Source: Methylobacterium sp. 2A
GTDB lineage: Bacteria; Pseudomonadota; Alphaproteobacteria; Rhizobiales; Beijerinckiaceae
Direction: 5' to 3'
DNA length: 64,000 nucleotides
Assembly (NCBI RefSeq): GCF_009806555.1
Contig: NZ_VUOK01000018.1
Span: 186,001-250,000 of the forward strand
The position numbers and the translations under genes are program-made. A model generated the notes under the pieces. The model saw nothing but the letters and a program-made list of their open reading frames with translations, was not told the DNA's origin and searched no databases. Shown piece after piece: positions 9,216-17,686 of the stretch; position 1 is the stretch's first letter; each line of letters starts with the position of its first letter.

Positions 9216-9324
9216 GGGCCGTCGTCCCGGCGACCTTGGTTGTTCCGGCCCTGCCATGATCCCGTTCGTCGCAGAATCGGGGCCATGCCGGCATTCCTCC
9301 CCACCCTGGGACGGAACCGAAGGC

Positions 9325-9338
9325 TTGAGGCAGATCAA
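9325..9338 (+). promoter_or_regulatory. FixK/FNR-type box (TTGAGGCAGATCAA) before a decayed usp gene
   Basis: Palindromic TTGA-N6-TCAA. On the plus strand it lies 61 bases before the ATG at 9400 that begins a usp-like N-terminus, so it looks like a surviving promoter element of a lost gene. Confidence 0.6.
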
Positions 9339-9399
9339 CACCGTCCTGCCCGGGGCCCGCAGCGTGATGGCCGCCCATTCCGGCTCGAAAGTGACTCCG

Positions 9400-9445
9400 A
9401 TGTCCTTTGCCAGCATCACGGTCGCGGTCGATGCGGTGCCCCTCG
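9400..9445 (+). pseudogene. N-terminal remnant of a universal stress protein gene
   Basis: The ATG at 9400 opens MSFASITVAVDAVP, which fits the first beta strand of a Usp domain (compare MKISNIMVSVDL and MDLANILVSADL in intact genes of this window). After about 15 codons the similarity stops and the frame runs into low-quality sequence. The FixK-type box 61 bases upstream keeps the spacing of intact copies. The match is short, so the call rests on box plus start together. Confidence 0.45.
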
Positions 9446-9679
9446 TCACCTGCGATTTCGACCTGCTGCGCGACGGTGGAGCGTGGGGGCAGAGCCCAGT
9501 CCGGCCGCCCGTCGTGGCAGGTGCATCCGCCCGGACGACGCTCCGGAAATCCGGCGCCTTCTCCGAGGCGCGCTCCGGCAGTTCGGCGCGCAAACCCGCG
9601 GGGCGCTTATCGACCCGGAAGACACGGTTCCACGATGGGCGCCACGGCCCTCTTCTGTCGCTCGACCCGTACCGTGACC

Positions 9680-12600
9680 TCAGCGTTCCTTCTGGAAGCT
9701 GCGCAGCGGCGCCTCGACGACGCAGGTCACGCCGGCCGGGGCGTAGTCCAGGCTGAGGGTGCCCCCGACCTGCCCCGTCACCCCCCGCTCGATCAGCCGG
9801 GACCCGAACCCCTTCCGCGACGGGGGGGTGACCGGGGGACCGCCGCTCTCCCGCCACTCGATGCGCATGCACGGCTCGTCACCGGCCTCCGAGATGGACC
9901 ACGTCACGTCGACGTGGCCGCCCGGTACCGACAGGGCTCCGTACTTCGCCGCGTTGGTCGAGAGTTCGTGGAGCATCAGCGCCAGGGCGAGCGCGGCGTC
10001 GCCGCCGATCTCGATGTCGGGCCCGGCGTAGCGGAAGCGTCCGCCGCCGTCGTCATGGACCCCGATGCCGCCCCGGATCACCGGCTCGATATGCGCCCGG
10101 TCGGCTGCGCCGCCCAGCAGGATGTCATGGGCGCTCCCGAGGGCGATCAGTCGGCTCCCGAGCACCGCGCGCACGGTCTCGACGTCCGGAGCGTTGCGCG
10201 TCGACTGCACCGCGATGGCCTGCACCATGGCGAGCAGGTTCTTCATGCGGTGGCTGAGTTCGTGGTTGAGCAGGTCCTGGCGCTCCTCGGCCTCGGCCCG
10301 CGCGATGGCGGCGCGGGTTCGATCGGCGAGGTTGCGCAGGAACCCGACCTCTTCCGGCGTCCAGTTTCGGGCGGAGGCGGACAGCATGAAGAACAGCGCC
10401 ACGAAGCGCCCCTGCTCCATCAGCGGGATGTTCACCAGCGCCCCGGCCTGGATGGCGACGAGCGACGCTCCCTCTCCGGCGGTGCGCGGGTCCGTGGTCA
10501 CGTCGTCGATGACGACGGTCTCGCCGCGCTTGAGCGCCTCGATGTAAGAACCGTAGTCGCGGAACCGGTGGTCGCGCGGGATGGCCGCTATGCCGGGCGC
10601 GGTCCAGGCACGCTCGATCGTGATGGTCTCGCGGTCGGCGTCCGCCGCGCCGTAGCCGGCATGGCTCAGCCCGAGCGTGCGGCCGGCGATCTCGGCTGCG
10701 GCCTCGGCGATGCAGGCGCGGTCCCGCAGATCCCGAAGGCGGTCGCCGAGCTCGATCAGGGCCGCTTGGCGGATCTCGCCGTTGTGCCGCGCCGTCACGT
10801 CGAGGAACAGGCAGGCGAAGCGCTCGCCCGCGTCCTTGCTGGCCCGCACCTCGAACCACCGGCCCAGCCCCGCGACCCCGGTCTCGAACCGAGCCGGCTC
10901 GCCGGACTCGACGACCCGCGCGTAGTGGTCGATCACGGATTGTTCGAGGTCGGGGACGAAGTCTCGGATCGTGCGTCCGACGGCGTCCATCGGCAGCCCG
11001 GACTGCCTGGAGAAGGCGGGGTTGATCTGGAGGTAGCGATAGTCGACCGCCTGGCCGGCCCCGTCACGGACGAGCTCGCCCAGGAAGAAGCCCTCCTGCA
11101 TGCCCTCGAACAGGCCGCGCCACCGGGCCTCGCTGTCGGCCAGGGCCCGCTCGGCCCTCTTCCGCTCGGTGATGTCGCTGACCGTCAGGACGGCGCTCGT
11201 CACCTTGCCATCGGTGAACACGGGCGCGTTCGTCGCCAGGACCTGGACGGGCGTGCCGTCCCGGCGGAAGAACACGTCCTCGTGGTCGCGCAGGGTACCG
11301 CCATCCGCCAGCGCCTGGACCAGGGCGCAGTCCCCCGCCGGGAACGGCCGCCCGTCGGGATGGTGGTGGTGCAGGGTCTCGTGGAGGTTGCGGCCGATGA
11401 GCGCCTCGGGTTCCCAGCCGAACATCGCCGTGCAGGCGGGGTTGGCGAAGGTGACGTCGCCGGCCCCGTCCATCTGCAACACGGCCTGACCGAGATGGTC
11501 GGTGATGGTCTGCAACAGGTCCCGCTGAGCCTGCAGCGCCTCCGCGCCGAGGCGCTGCTCGGTCCGGTCGCGCAGCATCTTGACGAAACCGACGGGGCTT
11601 CCGGCCGCGTCGCGCAGGACCATCATTTCGCCGTTGGCCCAGAACCGCTCGCCGTTCTTGCGCATGTGCCAGCGCTCATCTGCGCCGCGTCCCCGCTCCA
11701 ACGCGGAGCGCATCTCCTGCTCCGGGATGCCGGCCGCGCGGTCCTCGGGCGTGAAGAAGCGGTCAGCCGGCTGACCGCACATCTCGCCCGGCGTCCAACC
11801 CAGGATGGCGCGGGCGCCCGCGTTCCAGTCGAGGACCCGCCCTTCGCGGTCCAGGACGATGATGGCGTAGTCGATGGCGCTGTCGAACACCGCCTTGTAG
11901 CGGCCCTCGCTGGCGTTCGCGTCGCGCCGCGCGTCGGCTTCGCCGATCCGGGACAGGCCGGTGGCGACGGTGCCGGCGAACAGGCGTGCGACCTCGACGT
12001 CCGCCTCCCCGAAGGCGCCGATCCGGCTCGACATGAGCTTGAGCACCCCGATGGCGTCGTCGCCATGCGTCACGGGCACCAGGATGCAGGAGCGCAGCCC
12101 CAGGTGCTCGACCACGGCGTGCCGCACATCATGATCTTCGAGCACGTCGGCCACCACCCGCGCCCGCTCAGCGCGCAGGCATGTCCCGGCGAGGCTGCCG
12201 CCGAGGGGCAGCCTCATGCCGGAGTGCCGGGCGAGGTCGCCGGCGCCGCCCCGATAGACGATCTCGTCGCCTGCCCGCATCGCGATAACGCCGCCCTCGG
12301 CCTGCGGCAGGGCCTGCATCGCGCCCTTGACGACGGATGCGAGCACCTCGTCGACCGTGCCCTCGGACGACATCACGGCCGCCTGCGCAGCCAGCAGGGC
12401 CTCCTGCAGGGTCAGGCTCGCCCGCTGGGCGGAAAGCGCGGCGTCGCGTTCGCCGAGGGCGCGACGGAGCTCGATCTGCGCCATGACCTGCCGGGCGAGG
12501 CGCGCGAGGCCCGCGCGCTGGCGCTCGGTCAGGCCCTGCGGGCGTGGAACGTGGTCGAGGATGCAGAGCGTCCCAAGCCGCTCGCCGTCCGCATTCTCCA

Positions 12601-12961
12601 GGGGAGCCCCGGCATAGAAGCGCAGATGCGGCGCGCCCGTCACCAGGGGGTTGTCCCGCGTGCGCGGGTCCGCAGTCAGGTCCGGGATCTCGAGCAGGTC
12701 CGGCTGTCCGAGGGCGTGGGCGCAGACCGAGCGGTCGAGGGTGGTCTGGTCCGGCTCGAACCCGACCCGGGCCTTGAACCACTGCCTGTCTTCGGCGACG
12801 AGGCTGACCAGGGCGACGGGCGCGTCGCAGAACGCGCAGGCCAGCGCGACGATGTCGTCGAACCCCTCCTCGGCGGGCGTGTCGAGGAGGCCGGATGCGT
12901 CGAGCGCCTCCAGCCGCGGACGGGCGCGGACCGCCGTGGGGAGGGGGGCGGTGGGGCTCAT
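9680..12961 (-). CDS. HWE-family sensor histidine kinase with GAF-GAF-PAS-PAS-PAS-GAF
   Basis: A 1093-residue soluble sensor kinase with no membrane segments. Order: GAF (about 20-170), GAF (200-335), three PAS/PAC units (345-465, 470-595, 605-725; each followed by the DRTE.R or DITERK.AE-type end), GAF (730-890), then a kinase core. The phospho-acceptor is His904 in LSHRMKNLLA, the N-box is HELSTNAAKYGAL near 998, and Trp1036 in WRESGG with the N-box His/Glu gives the HWE signature. HWE kinases often act in light, redox or general stress signalling; the ligand here is unknown. The start ATG (12961) overlaps the stop of the Crp/Fnr-type gene by four bases, so the pair is cotranslated. Confidence 0.93.
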   Translation of the reverse strand: MSPTAPLPTAVRARPRLEALDASGLLDTPAEEGFDDIVALACAFCDAPVALVSLVAEDRQWFKARVGFEPDQTTLDRSVCAHALGQPDLLEIPDLTADPRTRDNPLVTGAPHLRFYAGAPLENADGERLGTLCILDHVPRPQGLTERQRAGLARLARQVMAQIELRRALGERDAALSAQRASLTLQEALLAAQAAVMSSEGTVDEVLASVVKGAMQALPQAEGGVIAMRAGDEIVYRGGAGDLARHSGMRLPLGGSLAGTCLRAERARVVADVLEDHDVRHAVVEHLGLRSCILVPVTHGDDAIGVLKLMSSRIGAFGEADVEVARLFAGTVATGLSRIGEADARRDANASEGRYKAVFDSAIDYAIIVLDREGRVLDWNAGARAILGWTPGEMCGQPADRFFTPEDRAAGIPEQEMRSALERGRGADERWHMRKNGERFWANGEMMVLRDAAGSPVGFVKMLRDRTEQRLGAEALQAQRDLLQTITDHLGQAVLQMDGAGDVTFANPACTAMFGWEPEALIGRNLHETLHHHHPDGRPFPAGDCALVQALADGGTLRDHEDVFFRRDGTPVQVLATNAPVFTDGKVTSAVLTVSDITERKRAERALADSEARWRGLFEGMQEGFFLGELVRDGAGQAVDYRYLQINPAFSRQSGLPMDAVGRTIRDFVPDLEQSVIDHYARVVESGEPARFETGVAGLGRWFEVRASKDAGERFACLFLDVTARHNGEIRQAALIELGDRLRDLRDRACIAEAAAEIAGRTLGLSHAGYGAADADRETITIERAWTAPGIAAIPRDHRFRDYGSYIEALKRGETVVIDDVTTDPRTAGEGASLVAIQAGALVNIPLMEQGRFVALFFMLSASARNWTPEEVGFLRNLADRTRAAIARAEAEERQDLLNHELSHRMKNLLAMVQAIAVQSTRNAPDVETVRAVLGSRLIALGSAHDILLGGAADRAHIEPVIRGGIGVHDDGGGRFRYAGPDIEIGGDAALALALMLHELSTNAAKYGALSVPGGHVDVTWSISEAGDEPCMRIEWRESGGPPVTPPSRKGFGSRLIERGVTGQVGGTLSLDYAPAGVTCVVEAPLRSFQKER

Positions 12962-13782
12962 CGGGTCGCTTCACGCATGTCGTTCGGGATCGTGCCGTGG
13001 CTGGCCTTCGGCTCGGTGTCGGGCTCCGTCGCCGCGAAGGTCGCGAACGCGCCTTCCGGTGTGCGGGCACCGCCGAGGACGGTCGCGAAATGCCGCCTGA
13101 CGCGGGCATGGCACTCGCAGCAGGCCGTCTCGGCGCGGTCCCGGTCGAGGATGTGGATGCGTCCCCGGCCGACGACCACCAGCCCTTGGTCCTGGAGGGT
13201 TCCGAGCACGCCGGTGATGTAGCTGCGCCCGACGCCGAGCATGGTCGCGAGCACGTTCTGGGTGACCGGCAGCGCGTCGGTCCCGAGGCGGTCCTGGAGC
13301 GACAGCAGCCAGCGGATGACCCGTTGCTCGATGGGGTGGGCGGCGTTGCAGGCGACCGACTGCAGGATCTGGGCGAGGAGGCAGTCGGCGTAGCGCACGA
13401 ACAGGTCGTCGAGGGCCGGGGAGGCGCGCTTCGCCTCGCGCAGGCGGTCCGCATCCATGCGCAGGACGCTGCCCTCGATCTGGACGACGCACCGGGTGAA
13501 GGCGGGCAGGTAGCCCTGGCTGACCACGCCGCCGATGGCGCCCTCGTGCCCGACCGTGGCGGTCTCGACGGTGCGACCGCCGCGCAGCGGCACGATCAGG
13601 GTGGCGACGGTGCGACGGAGCGGGAAGGTGACCTGCGAGACGTCGTCGTCCGCCTCGAACAGGACCGACCCGCGTGTGCATTCGACCGGCACCAGGTGCG
13701 GGGCCAGGAGCGCGCGGTCGCCGGCATCGAGGGCGTCGAGGAGCAGGTTGCCCTCGAACGATGGGTGGCTTGTCGAAGGCAT
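12958..13782 (-). CDS. Crp/Fnr-family transcriptional regulator
   Basis: A 274-residue regulator: cyclic-nucleotide-binding-like beta barrel (about 15-125), dimer helix, and a winged helix-turn-helix (about 150-215) with recognition segment VGRSYITGVLGTLQDQG. It lacks the N-terminal cysteine cluster of FNR, and the E-x-x-S-R recognition residues of FNR/FixK are absent, so it probably does not read the TTGA-N6-TCAA boxes of the window. A CCECH cluster follows the HTH. It overlaps the kinase gene by ATGA. A palindrome 73 bases upstream of its start may be its own operator. Confidence 0.9.
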   Translation of the reverse strand: MPSTSHPSFEGNLLLDALDAGDRALLAPHLVPVECTRGSVLFEADDDVSQVTFPLRRTVATLIVPLRGGRTVETATVGHEGAIGGVVSQGYLPAFTRCVVQIEGSVLRMDADRLREAKRASPALDDLFVRYADCLLAQILQSVACNAAHPIEQRVIRWLLSLQDRLGTDALPVTQNVLATMLGVGRSYITGVLGTLQDQGLVVVGRGRIHILDRDRAETACCECHARVRRHFATVLGGARTPEGAFATFAATEPDTEPKASHGTIPNDMREATR

Positions 13783-14237
13783 GGGGTGTGGACCACGGGA
13801 ACGTTCGAGGCAGTCCCCACCACGACCCTTGCCATGACAGACCTATGTCTACAACTCAACAATCGTTGAATTCTGTGCGATCGTGGAACGTCGTCGCAGC
13901 CGGGACATCCAGGGCGGCCCCTGATGCGGGGAGCGCGACCTGCCGGGGATCCGGCTCATGCTTTTTCGGCGCCAAAAGGATGGACGCGCGGTTTGATCCT
14001 GACGAGGCGGCTCGCACTGGGCCATCGGTCAGGCCAGGGGCGCAGGTTCAGGAAGGGGACGCCGAGTCAGCCTCTTTCGTCGCGCGACGGGTCGGTTTAC
14101 CCGCAGCCCAAGGTCCGAAGCAGCCATTCCATTTGCGGCCAGATCGGTGACTTTGCGCGCCATCGCCCGTCTCAAATCACTGGATACACATCCGGAAGCT
14201 GTCGATAGGAGCGCTGTCATACGGCGCTCAGCATGTA
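13783..14237. other. Intergenic stretch, only a palindrome seen
   Basis: About 455 bases between the start of the Crp-type gene and the stop of the GMC gene. Besides the palindrome at 13856 nothing convincing is seen; the 94-residue plus-strand frame at 13924 has no family features. Confidence 0.5.
13856..13869 (-). promoter_or_regulatory. Palindrome TCAACAATCGTTGA upstream of the Crp/Fnr-type gene
   Basis: Two perfect 5-bp arms with a 4-base centre, in an AT-richer patch 73 bases before the regulator start. The 14-bp dyad is typical of Crp/Fnr-family operators but the half-site differs from the FixK-type boxes, which fits a regulator with a different recognition helix. Autoregulation is an inference. 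Confidence 0.45.
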
Positions 14238-15935
14238 TCACCCGTTTCGAGCCGAAATGCGGTCTGCCGTACGCAAAGCGATAGCCTGAATGGTCAGCGA
14301 GGGATTGACGCCGCCCACCGTCGGGAAGACCGAACCGTCGCAGACATACAGATTCGGAATGTCCCAGGAGCGGCAATCGGCATCGACCACGGAGGTGCGC
14401 GGGTCGGACCCCATCCGGGCGGTGCCGTTGAGATGGCAGGTGTCGTCGCCCTGGTCCCAGACCTCGCGCCCGCCCGCGGCCACCAAGGCCTCGCGCATGA
14501 ACTTCAGCGCGTGCCGGTTCAGCGCCTTGTCGTTGTCGCACCAGGAATAGGTGATGCGCGCCACCGGCAGCCCGTACTGATCCTTCACGTCGGAGAGCGT
14601 CACCCGGTTGCGCTCCTGCGGCATGTATTCGGAGACCACCTTGAGGCCGGCGACGTGGTTGTAGCGCTGCATCTCGGCCACAAGCGCCTCGCCCCAGAGG
14701 CCGTGGGCGGAGGCCTGGGTATTGGCCCAGAGTTGCGGCAGCGGGCCCTGGCTCATGTAGGAATAGCCGCCGAAAAAATCCTTGGCGAAGGGGCCGTGAC
14801 CCGTGTCGTCGTAGTTCCAGTGCTCGCTGATGGCGAGCGAGGGCGGCCCCTTGTAGCTGCGGATCTCCTCGTCGAAGACACCCCAGACCGCTTGATTGCC
14901 CTGGACCATCAGGTTCCTGCCGACGAGGCCCGAGGAATTGGCGAGCCCGTCCGGAAATTCCTGGTTGGCCGAGTTCAGCAGCAGGCGCGGGGTCTCGATG
15001 GCGTAGCCCGCCACCACGACGTTCTTCGCCCGCTGGAAGCGCCATTGTCCCTCGCGGTGATAGTGGACGCCGGTGGCGCGACCGTTCTTCGTCTCGATCC
15101 GTCCGACCATGGCGAGGTCCCGGATCTCGGCGCCGGCCTTCAGGGCACGGGGCAGGTAGCTGACGAGCACGCTCTGCTTGGCGTTGGTCGAGCAGCCGAG
15201 GGTGCAGAAGCCGCGGTAGACACAAGGAGGCGCGTCGCCGTGCGGGGCCGAAACCGTGGCGAGCGGCGTCGGCGTCCAGTCGATGCCCATCGCTTCGGCG
15301 CCCCGGGCCAGGACCTTGGCGGCGGCGTTGATCTCGTGCGCGCGCCGATGGTAGCGCCGCCGGTGCGGCCCCCAGGGATACGAGACCGGGCCGGAGATCT
15401 TCAGGTCGTCCTCGACCTGATCGTAGTAGTGCCACATCTCCCGCCAATCGATCGGCCAGTCGGCGCCGTAGCCCATCAGGGTGCGCGCCTTGAACCAGTC
15501 CGGCCGGAAGCGCAGGGCCACCATGGCGTAGTGGACGGTGGAGCCGCCCACGGCCTTGCCGGAATTGTTCGAGCCCATCTGCAACGGGTTCTCGCCGTCG
15601 ACGATGCGCTCGTCCGTCCAGTAGAGCTTGGACTGGTGGCTCTCGTCCGAGGCGAAATCCTCGAGCGGCCGGAAATACGGGCCGGCATCGAAGGCCACGA
15701 CCGAGAAGCCCCGCTCGGCGAGCCGGCAGGCCAGGGTGCCGCCCCCCGCGCCGGTGCCGACGATGGCGAAATCGACCTCCTCGTCGTCCCGGTGCTGACG
15801 CATCGGGACCCATTCGCCGATCCGCATGACGTTGGGGGCGCGGCCGTCGCGGGCACGGGGATGGTGCTCCGGGTCGTCGCCGGGCGTGGCGTGCTTCGGG
15901 TTGTCGGCGGCGTTGCCGAGGCCGGGGATGCGCAT
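14238..15935 (-). CDS. GMC-family FAD oxidoreductase (gluconate 2-dehydrogenase large-subunit type)
   Basis: A 565-residue flavoprotein with the FAD-binding VDFAIVGTGAGGGTLACRLAE motif region at the N-terminus (about 35-55), a GGST motif, and the GMC C-terminal region with CHLNGTARMGSDP and VCDGSVFPTVGGVNPSLT. The class oxidises sugars or sugar acids and passes electrons to a membrane or cytochrome partner. It is the last gene of a five-gene operon, 14 bases after the subunit-3-like gene, its probable partner. No Tat-type signal is visible on this subunit. ATG 15935 is preferred; the upstream extension has no homology character. Confidence 0.88.
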   Translation of the reverse strand: MRIPGLGNAADNPKHATPGDDPEHHPRARDGRAPNVMRIGEWVPMRQHRDDEEVDFAIVGTGAGGGTLACRLAERGFSVVAFDAGPYFRPLEDFASDESHQSKLYWTDERIVDGENPLQMGSNNSGKAVGGSTVHYAMVALRFRPDWFKARTLMGYGADWPIDWREMWHYYDQVEDDLKISGPVSYPWGPHRRRYHRRAHEINAAAKVLARGAEAMGIDWTPTPLATVSAPHGDAPPCVYRGFCTLGCSTNAKQSVLVSYLPRALKAGAEIRDLAMVGRIETKNGRATGVHYHREGQWRFQRAKNVVVAGYAIETPRLLLNSANQEFPDGLANSSGLVGRNLMVQGNQAVWGVFDEEIRSYKGPPSLAISEHWNYDDTGHGPFAKDFFGGYSYMSQGPLPQLWANTQASAHGLWGEALVAEMQRYNHVAGLKVVSEYMPQERNRVTLSDVKDQYGLPVARITYSWCDNDKALNRHALKFMREALVAAGGREVWDQGDDTCHLNGTARMGSDPRTSVVDADCRSWDIPNLYVCDGSVFPTVGGVNPSLTIQAIALRTADRISARNG

Positions 15936-15949
15936 GGGCGGGAAAATCC

Positions 15950-16609
15950 TTACCGGCCGACCAGGAGGTTCTCTGCGTGGGCCTCGTCCTCGCGGCCGGG
16001 CTTGGCCTCGGCCGCCTCCCAGGGGTCGCGGCGGTCGAAATCCATGCGGACGTAGCCCCGCGGGCTCGCCGGGCCGCCCCATCCGATCTCGTTCCAGGCG
16101 GTGGGGTGGGCGTAATAGGCCTTCACCACGTCGGGGAGGATCCGCTTGTGGAAGAACAGCCTGGACGGCATGCCCGCCCAGGCCGCGCCGGTGAGCTCAC
16201 CCGCCTCGGCGCGCTTCAGCAGATCGTCCTGCGCCCAGGCGCCGAGTTCGTGGAAGCGCGCGCCGAACCGCGCCTGCGCCTCTGCATCCAGAGCCTTCAG
16301 CCCCAGGCGCCACGCTCCGCGCTCCTCGGGCAGTTCGGGGTTGCGGTAGCCGTCGCGGGTATCGGTGGCGAGCTTGTGGTCCACGAGGGCGGCCACCGGC
16401 ACCGGATCCGCCCGGTCCGCCGGCTGCGGCACGATCCGGTCGGCAATCGCCTTCATCGTCAACCATTCGGCTTCGTCGAAGAAGCGGCGCGTCTCGGGGC
16501 CGATCGCCAGCCGTTCGTCCAGGACCGCGCGGGTCTTGGCGTTCCAGGAGGGGCTGTCGCGCTTCGCCAGCACGTCGTAGCCCGGATAGAGATCACGTCT
16601 CGGCAGCAT
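15950..16609 (-). CDS. Gluconate 2-dehydrogenase subunit 3-like protein
   Basis: A 219-residue protein of the family that accompanies GMC dehydrogenases as the small subunit. The EWLTMKAIADRIVPQPADRADPVPVAALVD region and the later helical segment with FFHKRILPDVVKAYYAHPTAWNEIGWGGPASPRGY are typical. Unlike many relatives it has no evident twin-arginine signal peptide. It lies 12 bases after the membrane protein gene and 14 before the GMC gene, so the three are cotranscribed. Confidence 0.85.
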   Translation of the reverse strand: MLPRRDLYPGYDVLAKRDSPSWNAKTRAVLDERLAIGPETRRFFDEAEWLTMKAIADRIVPQPADRADPVPVAALVDHKLATDTRDGYRNPELPEERGAWRLGLKALDAEAQARFGARFHELGAWAQDDLLKRAEAGELTGAAWAGMPSRLFFHKRILPDVVKAYYAHPTAWNEIGWGGPASPRGYVRMDFDRRDPWEAAEAKPGREDEAHAENLLVGR

Positions 16610-16621
16610 GGGACACCCGGC

Positions 16622-17686
16622 TCAGAAGCGGAAGGGTCGGTGTTCGAGCAGTTCGAGGGCGGCGAGCCCCCCGAGCGCGACGCCGGAGAAGGACGGCGGG
16701 GCCGGCAGCGGCGGGCCGTCGATGAGGTTCTGGCGCCAGTTGTCCCAGCCGCCCATCATCCGGGCGACGCCGTAGGCGTGGAAGGCGACGCCGCCGATTC
16801 CCATCGCCGAGACCGCCCACATCCCCCATCTGGCGGCCGTTTGGCTCGCCCCTTGCGGCTTGGTGGCGGCGCGCACAAGGAGCGCGGCGGCGAGCGGCGG
16901 CAGGGTCACGGGGATATACATGGCCGGGTTCTGGAAGGCGCCGCGGAAATGCAGCAGCCCGGCCTCCAGGGTCGTGCCGGCGAGCATGCCCGCGGTGGCG
17001 ATCGCCAGGGCCCGGCCGGCCGGCAGGCCGGCGAGGCGGGGCGTTCCGGGATCGGCGTTGCGGACATGCTCGGCGACGACGCCGAGGATGCCGGCGAGCG
17101 TCAACGCCATCGGCGCGCCGATGGGGGCGGAATAGAACAGGTTCTGGAAGGAATAGCCGCCCTCCCGCTTGCCGACATTGTAGCCGTGGAAGCCGAAGCC
17201 GATCAGCCCGGTCAGTCCGGCCAGCGCCTGCACCCCGTGGCGGATGCGGGAGCTGCCGGGATCGGTATCGCCGGCCCCGTGCAGGGATGCCGCCAGGGTG
17301 ACGCTGGACACGATGATCGGCGTGTACATCGCCCGGTTGAAGAACTGGCCGCGGTAATGCTCCAGGCCGGAATCGAACAGCACCGAGGCGGCGAGCATCG
17401 TCGAGGCGTGGTTGAGGCGCTGCGCCGCGCTCGCCGTCACCGCGCTCCCGCGGGGCGCGTAGCGGCGCCCCTCCGACTCGGTCGAGGCGAGGCGCTTCGA
17501 GCGTCCGGAGGCGAACCATGTCAGCAGGCCGGCTCCGGCCGCCGCGGCGGCGAGGACCACCACCGGATGCACGGCGGCCTCCACCCGCACCGGGGCGACG
17601 CGCCGCCTCAGGGCGGGCCGGGATGATCGCGGGGCGCCGCGCTGGCGCTGCGGCGGGCGGGGGCCGCGGTCAGACAGCGTAGGCAT
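16622..17686 (-). CDS. Polytopic membrane protein with an internally repeated His/Arg motif
   Basis: A 354-residue protein, not recognised by name, with about seven hydrophobic segments after a basic N-terminus. Two segments carry a related motif, LEHYRGQFFNRAMYTPI (about 109-125) and LLHFRGAFQNPAMYIPV (about 243-259), so the membrane part is probably an internal duplication; further histidines (GFHGYNVGK, AFHAYGV) also pair up. No heme-binding CxxCH is present. It starts 17 bases inside the enolase-superfamily gene and precedes the dehydrogenase subunits. It may be a membrane anchor or electron acceptor for the GMC enzyme; that is inference from operon position. Confidence 0.8.
   Translation of the reverse strand: MPTLSDRGPRPPQRQRGAPRSSRPALRRRVAPVRVEAAVHPVVVLAAAAAGAGLLTWFASGRSKRLASTESEGRRYAPRGSAVTASAAQRLNHASTMLAASVLFDSGLEHYRGQFFNRAMYTPIIVSSVTLAASLHGAGDTDPGSSRIRHGVQALAGLTGLIGFGFHGYNVGKREGGYSFQNLFYSAPIGAPMALTLAGILGVVAEHVRNADPGTPRLAGLPAGRALAIATAGMLAGTTLEAGLLHFRGAFQNPAMYIPVTLPPLAAALLVRAATKPQGASQTAARWGMWAVSAMGIGGVAFHAYGVARMMGGWDNWRQNLIDGPPLPAPPSFSGVALGGLAALELLEHRPFRF

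Larger units (their letters stand above)
9146..9679. other. Intergenic region with two FixK-type boxes and a decayed usp start
   Basis: Between the channel gene and the histidine kinase (both minus strand) no intact gene is seen. The stretch holds the boxes at 9202 and 9325 and the usp remnant at 9400; the rest (about 9446-9679) shows nothing recognisable. Confidence 0.6.

Noticed and set aside
9407-13222. 1271-codon plus-strand open frame
   Set aside because: It is antisense to the histidine kinase and Crp-type genes, has Arg/Gly/His-rich composition and no domain character; a GC-skew shadow.
12958-13782. This Crp/Fnr-type protein as the activator that reads the TTGA-N6-TCAA boxes
   Set aside because: Its recognition helix lacks the E-x-x-S-R pattern of FNR/FixK and its own upstream palindrome has a different half-site.
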